NCBI GenBank assembly: GCA_949126835.1
Contig: OX421509.1
Span: 8,206,911-8,270,910 of the forward strand
From: Anisus vortex
Lineage: Eukaryota > Mollusca > Gastropoda > Planorbidae
Length of the DNA: 64,000 bases
Reading direction: 5' to 3'
The position numbers and the translations under genes were made by a program. The notes beneath the pieces are model-generated. The model was not told where the DNA came from, did not search any database, and saw only the letters and a list, made by a program, of their open reading frames with translations. Each line of letters opens with the position of its first letter. Positions within the stretch are counted from its first letter, which is position 1. Shown here in pieces: positions 30,094 through 41,886 of this stretch.

Positions 30094-33000
30094 ATCTTTG
30101 TCCCGATGTGTGAAACAGCAAAGGGGGGTCGTATTATACTTCTGTGTGTGTATGTCTGCGTGTAAGCTTATGTGTTGTTGTTTTTTCATAATACAAAGAC
30201 AATCTTACAACCGTACTGACATGCATTGATAACACACTTAACTAATGTAAAAAATGTTGCGACGTTGCTAGCGCCTAACGGTTATTGAAAAACGTTAACT
30301 AGGCCTAGGCCTACATTTATTTTATCTTATATAGGAGCCTAATACAGATGATCCTTCCATAAAGAAGATCCGTGGTCCGAGTCTAGTCTTGCATCTTTAG
30401 GCCTATTAGCCTCATGTTTTAAATGATGTCTATAGGTTACTGGTTTTCATTTTTCATCGAAAGGCCAAAGAAAGTAGGCATGCCTAACTTACTAGGCCTA
30501 TAATAGCTCTATAAAGCCTAACAAGGAAATAATATCCATAAGAACAGTTTGGTGATTTTAAAAAAAATGTTTGTTAAATTTGTTGATTTAAAAAAAAATA
30601 TTAACCTGCTGATTTATAATCTAGGTCCAGCCTATTATAGGCCTAATAGGCCTACATAACATATAACAGATAACCTAAATGTACGGTAGGCATATAGGCC
30701 TATATTTCCACATAATATAATTTTTTAGACTAAAGGCGCCTTTAGGCCTAAATATAGGCCACAATAGGTAGGCCTATAGGCCTAAAACAGGCTTGAACCC
30801 CACATCTCTAAGAAAGAATGCGAGCCGAGATTACTAGCTTAGGACTCGGTTATCTCAAGAATTTGGGGGGTGTTTAGTAGGCTAATAGGATATTGTACCA
30901 TATATATATCTAGGCCTATTATTATAGGTCTATAGGTCGAATAAATAGCTTATATTTTATTTTAAAGTAACATCTATCACAAAATTCAGGAAAAAAAGAT
31001 TTTAGTGTTAGGCCTATAGGACCACTATAATTGTCTATATTAGCCTACATTGGACCTAGTCTTTAAGCTTCCCTTTTTTAAATTTTGCAACCCGGTAATT
31101 AAAATTTTGCTTTTGTGGCGCGGTTACCGGTCGAGGCGTATTTATGTGGCATTTTAAATTTTTAACGCACGATACACGATAGCCTATCTAGAAAATTCCA
31201 TTTATAATTATATATAGCTCAGTGCTTATGTACGTTGGTTGATCGGATTTTTCCTAAAAAAGGAATTCCCACAGTGAAAGCTCCACTCCTAGGTCTACGA
31301 CACCAGGCTCAATCATTTATTACTTCTTTCGTGTTTATACTTAAAATTGTACCAAATGTGAGTATAAAACGTATTTTGAAACACCAAAATTTTATTTGTA
31401 AAAGCTTGAAGCAGAATTTGGCTCTATTTATCATTTTAACTTCAGATGGCGTGTTGGCCTTTATTTTACATGCCTAAAACAAAATGGCGCATTTGAGTAG
31501 GCCTATTAGGCTATTTTATCATGAATCATGACAGTCACACACACACAGTGTAGCCTACTTTCCTTAATTCCTTGTAGTTGTAGTCTGCCTTTATAATAAA
31601 AACTAATGCGGTAGGTGTTTTTTTTTACTTCCTCTAAGGGTCGTGTTATAATGCTGTGTGGTTGTTAAAATTTAATACTGGTCGAAAAACGATTATCTTT
31701 ATATGGGCCTAACGGCCTAACCTCCTAAGTCTAGGTCTAAGTAGTTATACTATAGATCTATATATAGTAGTATATAGCTAAGTTAGGCATATATAACTTA
31801 TAGTTATAGGCTACCACGCATGATGGGTTTCACTTCACGGTGATTCGTATTTAGCAGTCGGCATGACTTGAGACTTGTGAGGTCATTGTACAATTTTAAT
31901 ATTTAGTACTATGATAATGCAATAATATAAATATATATGATAGTAAATTAGGCTTGCCTCCACGGCACATATAATTACAACAATAAATTATTTGTTAAAA
32001 AATTAAAATACAACATGTAGGCCTATTATTACTAGTACTCTACTGATATATTTAAGGAGCTACTTTAGTAAAAATGAAAATATAATTTGGTGAAATTTTT
32101 TTAGAGAAAGAAAATACAATATTGGGATTTATATTATGATAAAATAAATAAATATATAGGCCTATATATAAGTTTTGTGTAGGCCTATGTGTGATTGTTA
32201 CATAGATAGAATAACCATTTTCTTATTCATTAAATAGATTTGAACAAAAGATTCAAGTTGTGAAACCCTTTTTATTTGGTCAAAAGTTTATGTGGGTAGG
32301 CTTACACTTGCCTACGGTGACAGAATTTGTGAAGCCCTTTACTTTATTATTTTGTTTCATGCCTAGGACTACTGTTGTGTTTTGTTTGTTAATTGTTACG
32401 TTCAAACCACTAAGGTTTGTAACCAACTATTGCATAATTTTAAAATTTTGCTGTCTAATTTGGCGATTCGTTTAATACTTTTTTTTTATTCTGAGGAGCT
32501 ATATTAATCATTGGGTAATTTTAATTTATCATCTTAAAACAAATGATTATAATAAACATTCAAATCTATTAAACAGAATGCATAGTGGGCCTACAATGAA
32601 AGATTGTATGACAAAAAAACAAAACAGAAGTGACATTTCTTTGATTAAATAAAACTGTATAAAAAAAGGAGCTAGCTTTTAAAAATAGTCCTATTTCAGC
32701 CATTTTTTTTTTTTTATATATTATTTTTTGCATCCTTGGTCATGATATCATGATAAAATAAAATCCATTGCTAAATCTGATGGGGTAATTTAAAATTGTC
32801 ATCTGAGCCATTGTAAAAAAAATAATTTTAGTCAGGTGTAACAAAAGGATCTGTAGGCCAGCTGAACTAAGTTGTCTGAAAACCTACTGTTGAAGTTGAA
32901 GTATCAACACGACACAGACTTGAATGCTTTACTTACTTAGTTTAAACAAGATTTTTGAAAAAAGGTTATTAAATAGATACATTAAACAAACAAATATAGA

Positions 33001-33790
33001 TTTTCAATTGGAATGGGAGCTATACTTACTTAAACGAAGAGCCGAGCTGCATTTGCCTACCACTGCTCCATAATAATTATGAATTAAAAGGCTTATCTTA
33101 CAGAATAGACCAGTGAGAATCATAAAGAAATATCAAGGAATGCTAAGTTAATTACTGCAGGTTATAAGAATCGTTATGGCTGGTTCATTCACACAAAACG
33201 CTTACAGAACATTTATTGAATGGTTCAAGTAAATACCACTAGAGACAAGAGCAAAGATTCACTGGCAGACATATACACACTTGACGAGTGGTTTGAGAGC
33301 TAAGAGGCATTGGGCAGAGTACCAGTGCTATCAAGGAGTTTCCACTTTCTTTGCACTTAACTAAAGTGGTCGTCCTTCTTTTGCCATTGCGGTTGTTTTG
33401 TAAGTCTTAATGGTCAACCTTCGCGTCTAGTCTCCTCGGAAAGATAAACTGAAAACTTAAAGGTCGCTGCTGCTTTATTTTATTTTGAAAGTGACATTAC
33501 CTTTTTTGTCTGCTTGGGACAAACGATTAATTTTAAAAATTTAATAGCATAGAGTATGTATATAATTATTATTATCATCACCTATATTAATTGAAGTAAA
33601 TATATAATGATTCTATTCATCAGGTAGTTATTATATTAAAGAAGTAAATGTGTAACAATTTTACTTATCACTCTATTTATAAATATATAAATGAAAGATT
33701 CATCACTTTTCATTGGCTGGAGAAAATCCAAAATTTAACACTGTGATACTTCAGAACATGACTTGAAGGTCTTGTTTTCTTTATCGCATT
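30094..33790. other. Unassigned AT-rich DNA, dense in the palindrome TAGGCCTA
   Basis: No convincing gene. TAGGCCTA and shorter AGGCCT words cluster at 30300-31060 and recur near 32160 and 31500. A reverse copy of the dispersed repeat seen at 11850 lies at about 30325-30400. A tRNA-like B box in reverse (GGGGTTCAAGCC on the minus strand, near 30790) hints at a SINE head. ORFs at 31235-31477 and 32260-32475 have no recognisable features. Confidence 0.4.
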
Positions 33791-33822
33791 TATCAACTCT
33801 AACCTTTCAGCTGCTTTTCTCG

Positions 33823-34032
33823 TCAATGATTGAAATCCGCAAGCTTATGGGGGGCACTTTCCACCTGATCCATCCAGTATAATGCTCGGTCAGCCCTGGA
33901 ACTTTTCTCAACGAGTGTTTTGAAGATTTTCTTCCTTGCAACTAAATCCTCTATCATTCCACTTCTCTCATGATGTCTTAAAACTGCCCCCCATCCTTTT
34001 CGTGTTTGTTTTTTGTTACCTGGATTGGCCAA
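33823..34032 (-). other. Small minus-strand open frame of unknown nature
   Basis: About 70 codons, highly charged (RKGWGAVLRHHERSG, LVARKKIFKTLVEKS, LYWMDQVE). No in-frame ATG starts it; the frame opens at TTG. The composition is more protein-like than the AT-rich neighbours. I do not recognise a family; it may be a transposon relic or an exon. Confidence 0.25.
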
Positions 34033-34089
34033 AATTTAAAACCTTCTGTCTTAACAACTTAAACATCATTTAATTGTTTATCAAAATGC

Positions 34090-34180
34090 AAGACTAGGCT
34101 CAAACCGCAGTTAACCATAGGCATAGGATGCTATAATCTCCTTAGCAGGAGCGTCTGTAATATATAAGTTAAGCGGGCAG
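34090..34180 (+). repeat. Dispersed repeat, copy related to 11850-11935
   Basis: AAGACTAGGCTC, CATAGGATGCTATAATCTCC and GGAGCGTCTGTAATATATAAG-like sequence follow in the same order as at 11850. Confidence 0.5.
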
Positions 34181-34263
34181 CGGAGAAATATATACTTGAG
34201 AGCTTAGGGGCATTGGGCAGCTAGCAGAGAAAAACCAAACAAATGAGAAATATTTAAAAACTC

Positions 34264-34350
34264 CAGCAGTGGTTCTCATAGTGTGGGACTATTATCCCCC
34301 AGGGAGCGGCAGTTTCTTTACATGAGAGCTGGGGAAGTTTGCAAAGGCTA
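34264..34350. mobile_element. Solo hAT-type terminus
   Basis: CAGTGGTTCTCATAGTGTGG followed by CCCAGGGAGCGGCAG matches a widespread hAT end ('CAGTGGTTCTCA'). No partner end or duplication was found nearby. Confidence 0.4.
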
Positions 34351-34387
34351 AATATGTTTTTAAATTGATCCTCCATCTTTATTTTTA

Positions 34388-34508
34388 TATTAAAACCTTA
34401 TATTTATATACAGATCTAGATGGCATACAGTTTTCAAATATTGGGATTCGTTGTTCGGTATTAGTTCATGAAAGTACATGAACAACTTGCAACCCATTTC
34501 ATCTCTGC
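34388..34508 (-). other. Exon-like minus-strand segment, unknown product
   Basis: On the minus strand, a long pyrimidine tract ending TTACTTCTGCAG is followed by an open frame with RDEMGCKLFMYFHELIPN and SQYLKTVCHLDLY. The acceptor is strong, but the donor is unclear and the product is not recognised. Confidence 0.25.
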
Positions 34509-34599
34509 AGAAGTAAACAGAAAATAAAAATAAAAAATAATGTTTTTTATTTGAAATATATAATAATATGATGCTATTGATTTCTTTCAATTACATTTA

Positions 34600-35800
34600 A
34601 TGCATTTGTGTTAATTAACAATACATAAACTTTACTGAAACAAAATTTTTTTAGAAATCTAGATGTAACCTGGGTTCTTTCTTTACAGGTGAATCAATAC
34701 AAAAAAAAGTTTAGAATGAACATTTTCCACAAATATTAAATATATTTAAATGATTATTGAGATCCTTGTTGGTTTGAAATGTTCAGTATTGCTTTGGCAG
34801 TCCTTCTTCATAACCTCACTAGATGGTTGCAAGTACAGTCTTATTCTTATTTTCTGTGACAGTAAACATAGATCTATACTATTAGGAAATATCATTTTCT
34901 AAGATAGTTGAAATGGTACTCCTTTTATCAGACAGCTATGTATCAAAAAAAATCTTAAAATCTATTAGATTACCACTCCTTATTGTAAATATAAAAATTG
35001 TCATACTACCTTATGAATCTAAGTAGTTTGAGCCAATTTTTTCTTAGTATTGAATTTTGAAATGTAACAGGAATTTCCCATTTTAAGTTATGAATAAAAA
35101 CATTTTTTTTATGCAAACAGTTTTGCAAGGTCTGGTGTTATCACTAGAGAGACAAGAGCTTTGATGGTTTCATTAGTAAAGTTAAGAATGAACTTTTTCA
35201 TTCATTATCAAAAATGTTCACATTGAATAGCATATCCTACCGGGTATGTCAAGAAGAAATGTCTGGGTAAACTGACTGTTAAAAAAGATGTTGAACATTT
35301 TGATTAGACACACCTATATATATATTTAAATCTAAGTTCATTAGAATAATACTTGTAAGATAGCTCATCTCCCAAAGCTGTAGGCCTAACTGTTTGTTCT
35401 ATATCTATGTCAACATTTATTCTCATTAATATCATTGATTTCATGCTGTAAATTTTGTTTCTACTACGTCTTTAAACAAAATTATAGTGGAAAAGTAATT
35501 TTGGGGCCAACAGTTCTTAGAATCTAAATGCTGCAATCACTGCTATATTTATTACCGTAGGCCCTATTCAATGAATCCTTTAATGCTTCAATTCCCAAAC
35601 CTTATTTTGTCTGTAACCTCTTTATTTTTTAATTTTGTTTTTCTGACCCACTAATATTTTATATAGTATATACTAGATTTAGGCAAAAGTAAAAAAAAAT
35701 GTAAATATATAAAGTAAAAAATCAAATAAAAGTGTTTCCACTCAATATTTTGAGACTAGTGACATATCTATACTGTAGGACTTGTAGGTACAATGTAAGG
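34600..35800. other. Unassigned AT-rich DNA
   Basis: No ORF above background or terminal-repeat structure was seen. Confidence 0.4.
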
Positions 35801-35879
35801 ACGGACTGAGAAGAAAGAGTCTTTTTTTTTAATGCATATAAGTACGCCGCCTATACCTAAGTACTCTTTCTTCTCGAGT

Positions 35880-36070
35880 GGCATTTAGGCATGGATTTGG
35901 GTTGCTACTTTTCCGGATTATCCCAGAAATCCGGATTCGTGAACATAATTTTTTTGCGAATCCGCATTCGCGAGATATTGTTGTCTTTGGTTCCGGTTTC
36001 GCGAGTTCACAAAAAAAAAAAAACATCTACGGGTCTGAAATTGCGCTGCGATACCCGGTTCTGAGAGAAA
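35880..36070. repeat. Segment rich in CCGGATT / GCGAATCCGCATTCGCGA motifs
   Basis: Short inverted and direct repeats around AATCCGGATTCG, GCGAATCCG, CATTCGCGAG and TTTCGCGAG stand out by base composition. Overlapping ORFs on both strands are products of the repeat. Class unknown. Confidence 0.35.
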
Positions 36071-36129
36071 CGGATCTGCTAAAAATAGAACTGGTACCGT
36101 TCTTCAAACCATATCTGTGATACCTGCAA

Positions 36130-38410
36130 AGATACGATATTATATTTAAATAATTAGATTATGTCTCGCTTTGTGTTCGGATATTTTCTCTTTTTAAAAA
36201 TGTGCCGAAAATGACCGGAAGAAATGGAAAATCTTCAAGCGCCACATTAGATGTGTATAGTTTTATACGGTAATTGCTAATTCCTAACCGTTTCACACCT
36301 CCGTGTACTAACTATAATATCGCAGGAAAGATTGAATTAAGTTTTTTATTATTTTTTTTTGTCATTAAATACTGCTTTTTTATCACCCACTAAAATAAGG
36401 GCAACGAAATATTAATTAATGAATATATATTTGAGCAATGTCACAGTTCCTGTATTAATAATTGCCATCAATGAATGGTGTAAAACCATTGATGTAGTGA
36501 GCAGAGTGTGTGTTGGACTAGAATGGCTAGATCTAGTGACTGCAGGCCTCCATTTTTTGACCGCTCGGCGACCTCTTATTTTCTTTCTATTATCCTGAAA
36601 TCCGGCCATCGTATTTGCAAACGGTTTGCTTTCTGCCCAATGACCCATAACTCTCAAACAACACTTCAAAGAGACTTCAGTATAAATTATTTTTTTTTAA
36701 AGCTATATTTAGTTTTATACAATCATACAACAAATCTGCCCTATGCCCATACCTGTACTTTGACACATGTTCCGAAATATTATACGAAATCCACATCTTC
36801 ATCTAGGCCAAAATTCTTACCGACCTCGTTCCGTCCCTTTGACGTGCTTTTTTTTTTTCCTTCTTTTTTTTTTCAATACACAAACCAATTGCATCTTAAT
36901 CGTATAGTTATCTTATCTTATAAGCTTATAGACCCTATTACAGACTCTACTATGAAGAAGATTGTTGCGTTTTATGCCCATCCTTGGCCAGAGTATAATA
37001 ATCTTGCATTTGTATTAGTATAGTGATTGAAATAATAAGTGACTAGATTCTAGTTCTACCACATACTACTGTTTAATGGCGCGTTATATTATTTTTCTTT
37101 AAAAATAATATATCGGTTAACATTTTATTTTTGTTTTGTTTATTTTACTTAACTACGTCGTGCCCTAGATCTATATCTATTATAAAGCATATTATAATGG
37201 ATTAATACTGTATTATAATTAACTTTACTATATTTTTTTATTTTTAGAAACGGGTTTTACCTAATAAAGGGAGGCAAATTGGGCAGAAACCTCTAATCTT
37301 GTATTCGTAGTTTGTAATACTTTCGTATAGAATTTAATTTTAAATTGATGAAATAAATATTGTGAATAGTGTTATGCGTCTTTTCTTATGATTTGTTATC
37401 TTTAGTGTTTTTTCCCGTTTTTTATTTATTTCTTTTACATTTGGTTTTGGTAAACAGCATTTAAAACTGTACTATAAGAAAGAATGACGTAAAACTGTCA
37501 TTAGTGTCATTTAAGGAATTTCCGTTTTACTAATGTTAACTTTGTTAACCCGCTCCTATCTAGCTTTTAGCTCTATAAAAAAAAACACAAATAGCAGTAT
37601 TTATATAATCTGTTCTCTTCTACAGTACAACTAGTCCTTCAATGTAAAGTAGTGGAAACGGATAGATCAAATGTTATACTCAATAAGGTAAGTTCTGAAA
37701 ACAACCATTCAACATAACGTACTGTTTCGTGCTCATGTCTTCAACTGTGTTAACCCCACCTTTAAATTTTAGGCATAATTTAATGTTCGCGGCTGACATT
37801 GCATTCACTTATAGGCCTACTGTTATTTCATCATTTAGATCTTGTATAGACTCTATATAGATGTGTTGACAGTCTGATAGACGAATAGAGTTAGTTAGAT
37901 ATGTAGGCTACATACATAGATAGATAGATCGTAGGTAGAGGATTAGATAGTCTATAGTTATAAATATAGATATAAATAGATAAATAAATGGACGAATTAA
38001 TAGATCCTATAGATAGACATGCAGACAGAGAAAAATGATATCAAGATAGTTTAAGATAAAACTATTGATGAAGAGAAACGAATAGATATAAGTTATAAAA
38101 AAAAGATGGGTAAAGGTTGACTCTAATTGTTATGCTGGTAGATAGATAGACGTATAGATTGCTGGGGAGAGACAAATAGACGGACAAAAATTTGGCCTGA
38201 ACTGTTCTTATAATAAAATAAAGTGTATGTAATGGATTTCTTTGGTGTGTGTGTACCCATATAAGAATCGGTACTATGGCAACAAGTTTTCTTAACTTGA
38301 CGAGAAGAGAAAAACAATTATCGTTGATGATTTAGGAATTGTTCCATAAAAACTTTTCCACTTTTTTTTTGTACTCAACAGTCCATCGACTAAAGTAAAA
38401 AGCAAAGCAC
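36130..38410. other. Unassigned AT-rich DNA upstream of the RING gene
   Basis: The long plus-strand ORF 36508-37023 is dominated by poly-T-encoded Phe and has no domain. A GATA-rich patch lies at about 37915-37985. No clear promoter could be assigned. Confidence 0.4.
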
Positions 38411-38417
38411 TCGCGAA

Positions 38418-39413
38418 ATGACGTCATCGAAACCTGCGTACTTACCACCGAAAAAAGAATTTTACTACGAGTTCGAGCATCCGAGGCCCGCCACCATGAA
38501 CAGTCTTCAAAAGTCGAGCCAGCCGCGGAGGGGGTCCCTGCAGACAGAATTGGACCGTCTGGTGGAAGAGATAAAAAAAAAAAAGGTTGTTCTAATAACA
38601 CAAGTGTACCCACCCCATCGGACGGCCGTGCAGTCCATACAGCAGACGGATGATCAGCATGTGTTATTTATTCTTTTCTGTGCGTATAAACTGTTGTGTG
38701 CAGGGAAAGTTGTTACAAGCGCGAGTATTTGGACCGAGTGTCAGAATTTTGCGCAGAGGTTGCCGACAAATTTTTCCGATGTACTTTTCGAGGTGTTTCC
38801 TTCTACTGAAGTGGAGCTAGGCGCCGCAGCGACGCCCATCGGAGCTACCCAGGACGTTACGAACTCTGTGACGCCGCCAGTGAACGAGGCCGCAGCGAGG
38901 CCACCCAGCGCCCCCACTACACCGAGCCGGACGCCCGCTGACGTCGTGGACGGCTTGACGCGCGGAGGACAGACGAGCGTGAGCGCGTCGTCGGTCGTGC
39001 AAGACGAGCCGGATAACATTGGCTTCTCGATCAGGAGCGCGGCGCCCATGGAGCCAGCCGTTAATAGCCCGACCAAGTCGGGCGAGAGTCTCTTGGGAGC
39101 CACGGCGGCGGCGTCACCGGATGTCGCCTCCTTTCGCATCCCAGAACAGAGGGAAGGGGGCCATCGGAAAGGTGGTGGCGATCTCCAGGCAGACGGCGTC
39201 CGGCAAATGAAGGAGTGTCTCTGGGCGGTACAGCACGAGAATAAGATTCTGGAGACTTACAAGCAGTGCGTCCAGTGCAAGAAGAACCCGAGGGACATCA
39301 CCTTCTTGCCGTGCGGGCATTTCATCACCTGCCGGCAGTGTGCGGGCCCTATATTTACCTGCATGCTATGTAATAGAGCCATACTAGCCACCATTGACAC
39401 GTATTTGAGCTAA
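38418..39413 (+). CDS. Intronless RING-finger protein with an IAP-type C3HC4 domain, no BIR
   Basis: 331 codons in one uninterrupted exon. The last 50 residues form a complete RING: C284-x2-C287-x11-C299-x-H301-x3-C305-x2-C308-x6-C315-x2-C318, with DITFLPCGH typical of IAP/MIB-type E3 ubiquitin ligases. This would recruit an E2 and promote ubiquitin transfer, in the cytosol. Residues 1-130 contain a basic/charged segment (VEEIKKKK over an A12 run) and a hydrophobic stretch near VLFILFCAYKLL. Residues 130-270 are Pro/Ala/Ser/Thr-rich and likely disordered. No BIR repeat is seen. The ORF is CpG- and GC-rich within AT-rich flanks. ATG codon 27 (38496) lies in GCCACCATG, a stronger start context than the first ATG, so a 305-residue form is possible. 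Expanded RING/IAP genes are common in molluscs; a retrogene or viral-origin gene is also possible. Confidence 0.8.
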   Translation: MTSSKPAYLPPKKEFYYEFEHPRPATMNSLQKSSQPRRGSLQTELDRLVEEIKKKKVVLITQVYPPHRTAVQSIQQTDDQHVLFILFCAYKLLCAGKVVTSASIWTECQNFAQRLPTNFSDVLFEVFPSTEVELGAAATPIGATQDVTNSVTPPVNEAAARPPSAPTTPSRTPADVVDGLTRGGQTSVSASSVVQDEPDNIGFSIRSAAPMEPAVNSPTKSGESLLGATAAASPDVASFRIPEQREGGHRKGGGDLQADGVRQMKECLWAVQHENKILETYKQCVQCKKNPRDITFLPCGHFITCRQCAGPIFTCMLCNRAILATIDTYLS

Positions 39414-39418
39414 ATAAA
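39413..39418 (+). promoter_or_regulatory. Poly(A) signal AATAAA overlapping the stop codon
   Basis: The stop TAA (39411-39413) and AATAAA share one base, implying a 3' UTR of only about 15-30 bases if used. Confidence 0.5.
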
Positions 39419-39419
39419 G

Positions 39420-41880
39420 GATTCAAGTCCGGAGTTTGGACAATTGAATATGGAAATATCAAACACCCCCAAGCCGATGCAGATTGTCAAAGTCTAGCTA
39501 TGCTTAATTCGGATATAAAAGCATCTTTTATTTTTATTGGCTGACAACCTATTAGCCCGAGCACTTTGCAAGAACTACAAGGAGTATAAGAATTATAGGC
39601 ATTATAATATTTTAAAATTATTTTACAAACTTAGACTATCTGATTTAAAGAAAATTAAGTTTTTTGTTTGTTTTTAAATAATATATTCCTAGATTTATAT
39701 TGACTCCACTATTACTACTAATACAATCTAGACTATAAACCCAACTTCCAATTCCATCCCGGATTACTGTACTAGGACTAAACTAGTGTTAGATCTATCT
39801 CTCATCCTACACACATCGTCAATTAAAAGGCCTGCACAAACAGTTGCCCGGTTTCAACCAAGCATTATGTTCGGGCAATCACATAGCACGGACACCAGTC
39901 TCTTCTGCTTTCCTGCAGTTTTGACACCGGCGGCGGCGGCGGGTCCAGGAGTAGCCATATAAGCATGGCTAAAAATAGCATCCCTTCCCCTCCCTCCCTT
40001 ATTAGGACAGTGCCAAGATCTTTTGAAACTTGGTGATTGTAGCCTTGTGTTTAAAATAAATTTAAACAATAAATACACGTCTTCAACCATTGTCACTTTG
40101 TTGGCTATATAGCTTTGGTACTTATGCAATGCTCTGTTATATAAATAACAAAAGGGTCTAGGCCTACTACCATGTTAAATGTTATGTTGTTATTGAATAC
40201 AATATTAATATTAACACATATATAAACTAGTTATTAAGTAGGACTATACTCATCATATTATAAAACAAATAAATGAAAATAAGACAGTTCGGACAATAAA
40301 ATTGTGTATGCCTAAAATGTCATGGGACAACAGATACCGTAAGGTCTTTTATGGATGTGACGTCAATTAAAAAGTTATAATTTATTCATATTTGTATGCC
40401 TATTTTTATTTTTTGGGGTTGGGGGTCACATTTTTCAACTTTTCGAAGTCTAGCCGATGACGAAAATAATTATATTTATTTTTTTGTATCAAATGTTTGT
40501 TTGCCTTTATACAAATAGTTCTACACATGTGTAGAAATTTCCGTTCTATTTTAAATTGTCGATTATTTTTTTCCGGGTGTGTAGTCAAAAACCCCATTAC
40601 TAATTTTTCCCGTGAAACCTTTATTTAGATTTAGGAATTAACTTAGAAAATGAGAAATATAGTAAAGATGATCTTTTTATTGGATTTCGTTGAAAAATTA
40701 TTCTTTTTCGGGGCGTTTTCCAAACAAATCTTCAACTATAAACTTATAACATTCAAAAGTACTGTTGTTTCAAACAACTTCATATAGCTAAAGACCATAT
40801 ATCACATACAACAATTTAAATGAACTCGAGAACGTTAAATGACTCCTGGGGCTAAAATAATTTAACCCTTCATTACTGTTGGGCAAAGCGTCAGAAAATA
40901 GACAACAGTGGCTTTCAAAAGAAACTAAACACACACACACACACACATAGGCCCTATAATGAGAAAACGTACACAGCGGTTATACAATTACAAAGCAAAT
41001 AGATTTCGACCTTCTTTTTTTTTTCTCTTGTCTATTGTATTGTTTAAATGGCAATGTTTAGACCAGATTTATAAGAGACGTTCAATAACATAGCGACCCA
41101 AGTACCGGCACCGTAAAATGGGGTGACTTTGCCTTGATTTTAACCTTTTGAGTGTTCTCACTTATTTAATACACTACATACCCTTATACTTATAAAAACA
41201 ATATTAAACACGGAGGCACAACTTGTAGTTTATAATTATAACTATAACCAAGAAAAGACTATATGAGACCAAATTTAAAACAGTGACGTGGTTTATACAG
41301 TTTTTGATAAAATTATTGTTCATTTCAAAGGATTTTTAGATGTTTAATTAGCCTTTATATACAAATACAGTAGCATAACCGGCGGCAGCTTTTTTGCGCC
41401 ATGATGATTTGACACTTTTATTTCTAATGTCAAATCATGAATATAAAAACTTAATTTTTTTATAGTTAGGCCTACCTATACTGCCTATAATCGCAAGGTT
41501 GGACCCGAGCCCCACTATTTACCCTAGTTACGCCCACTGTGTGTGTTTTAGGGTGTGGCTTGCAAGTCTCCAGTGAAGAATGCACTAACTGCATTAATAT
41601 TAATTTTGTTGTTTTCGTTAACTTTCATGTTTTCGTTTGTTTTAACGTTTTATGACAAAAAAGTTTTTGATGATAATAAAAAATATTGTTATATTATGTT
41701 ATTTTTCCTTAGGTGTTTGTAAGTTTGTAATTGGTTGTTCTTTCATTTCCATATTAATTGATTTAATCCCTTAAGTTGTAAATGTTTGGAATTCCCGCAT
41801 GTTATCTGTTAAAAAAAAGGAAAACCCGATAAACACGTCAGTCTAAGTGAGGTTTACGTGTTTACCTACCGTTAGTTATG
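39420..41880. other. Unassigned DNA after the RING gene
   Basis: Contains a short GGC/CCG run (39928-39941), a CA microsatellite near 40930 and no convincing ORF. Confidence 0.4.
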
Positions 41881-41886
41881 TAATAA

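Noticed and set aside
36508..37023. 171-codon plus-strand ORF upstream of the RING gene
   Set aside because: Phe runs come from poly-T; no domain, no codon bias, and an overlapping reverse ORF is equally open.
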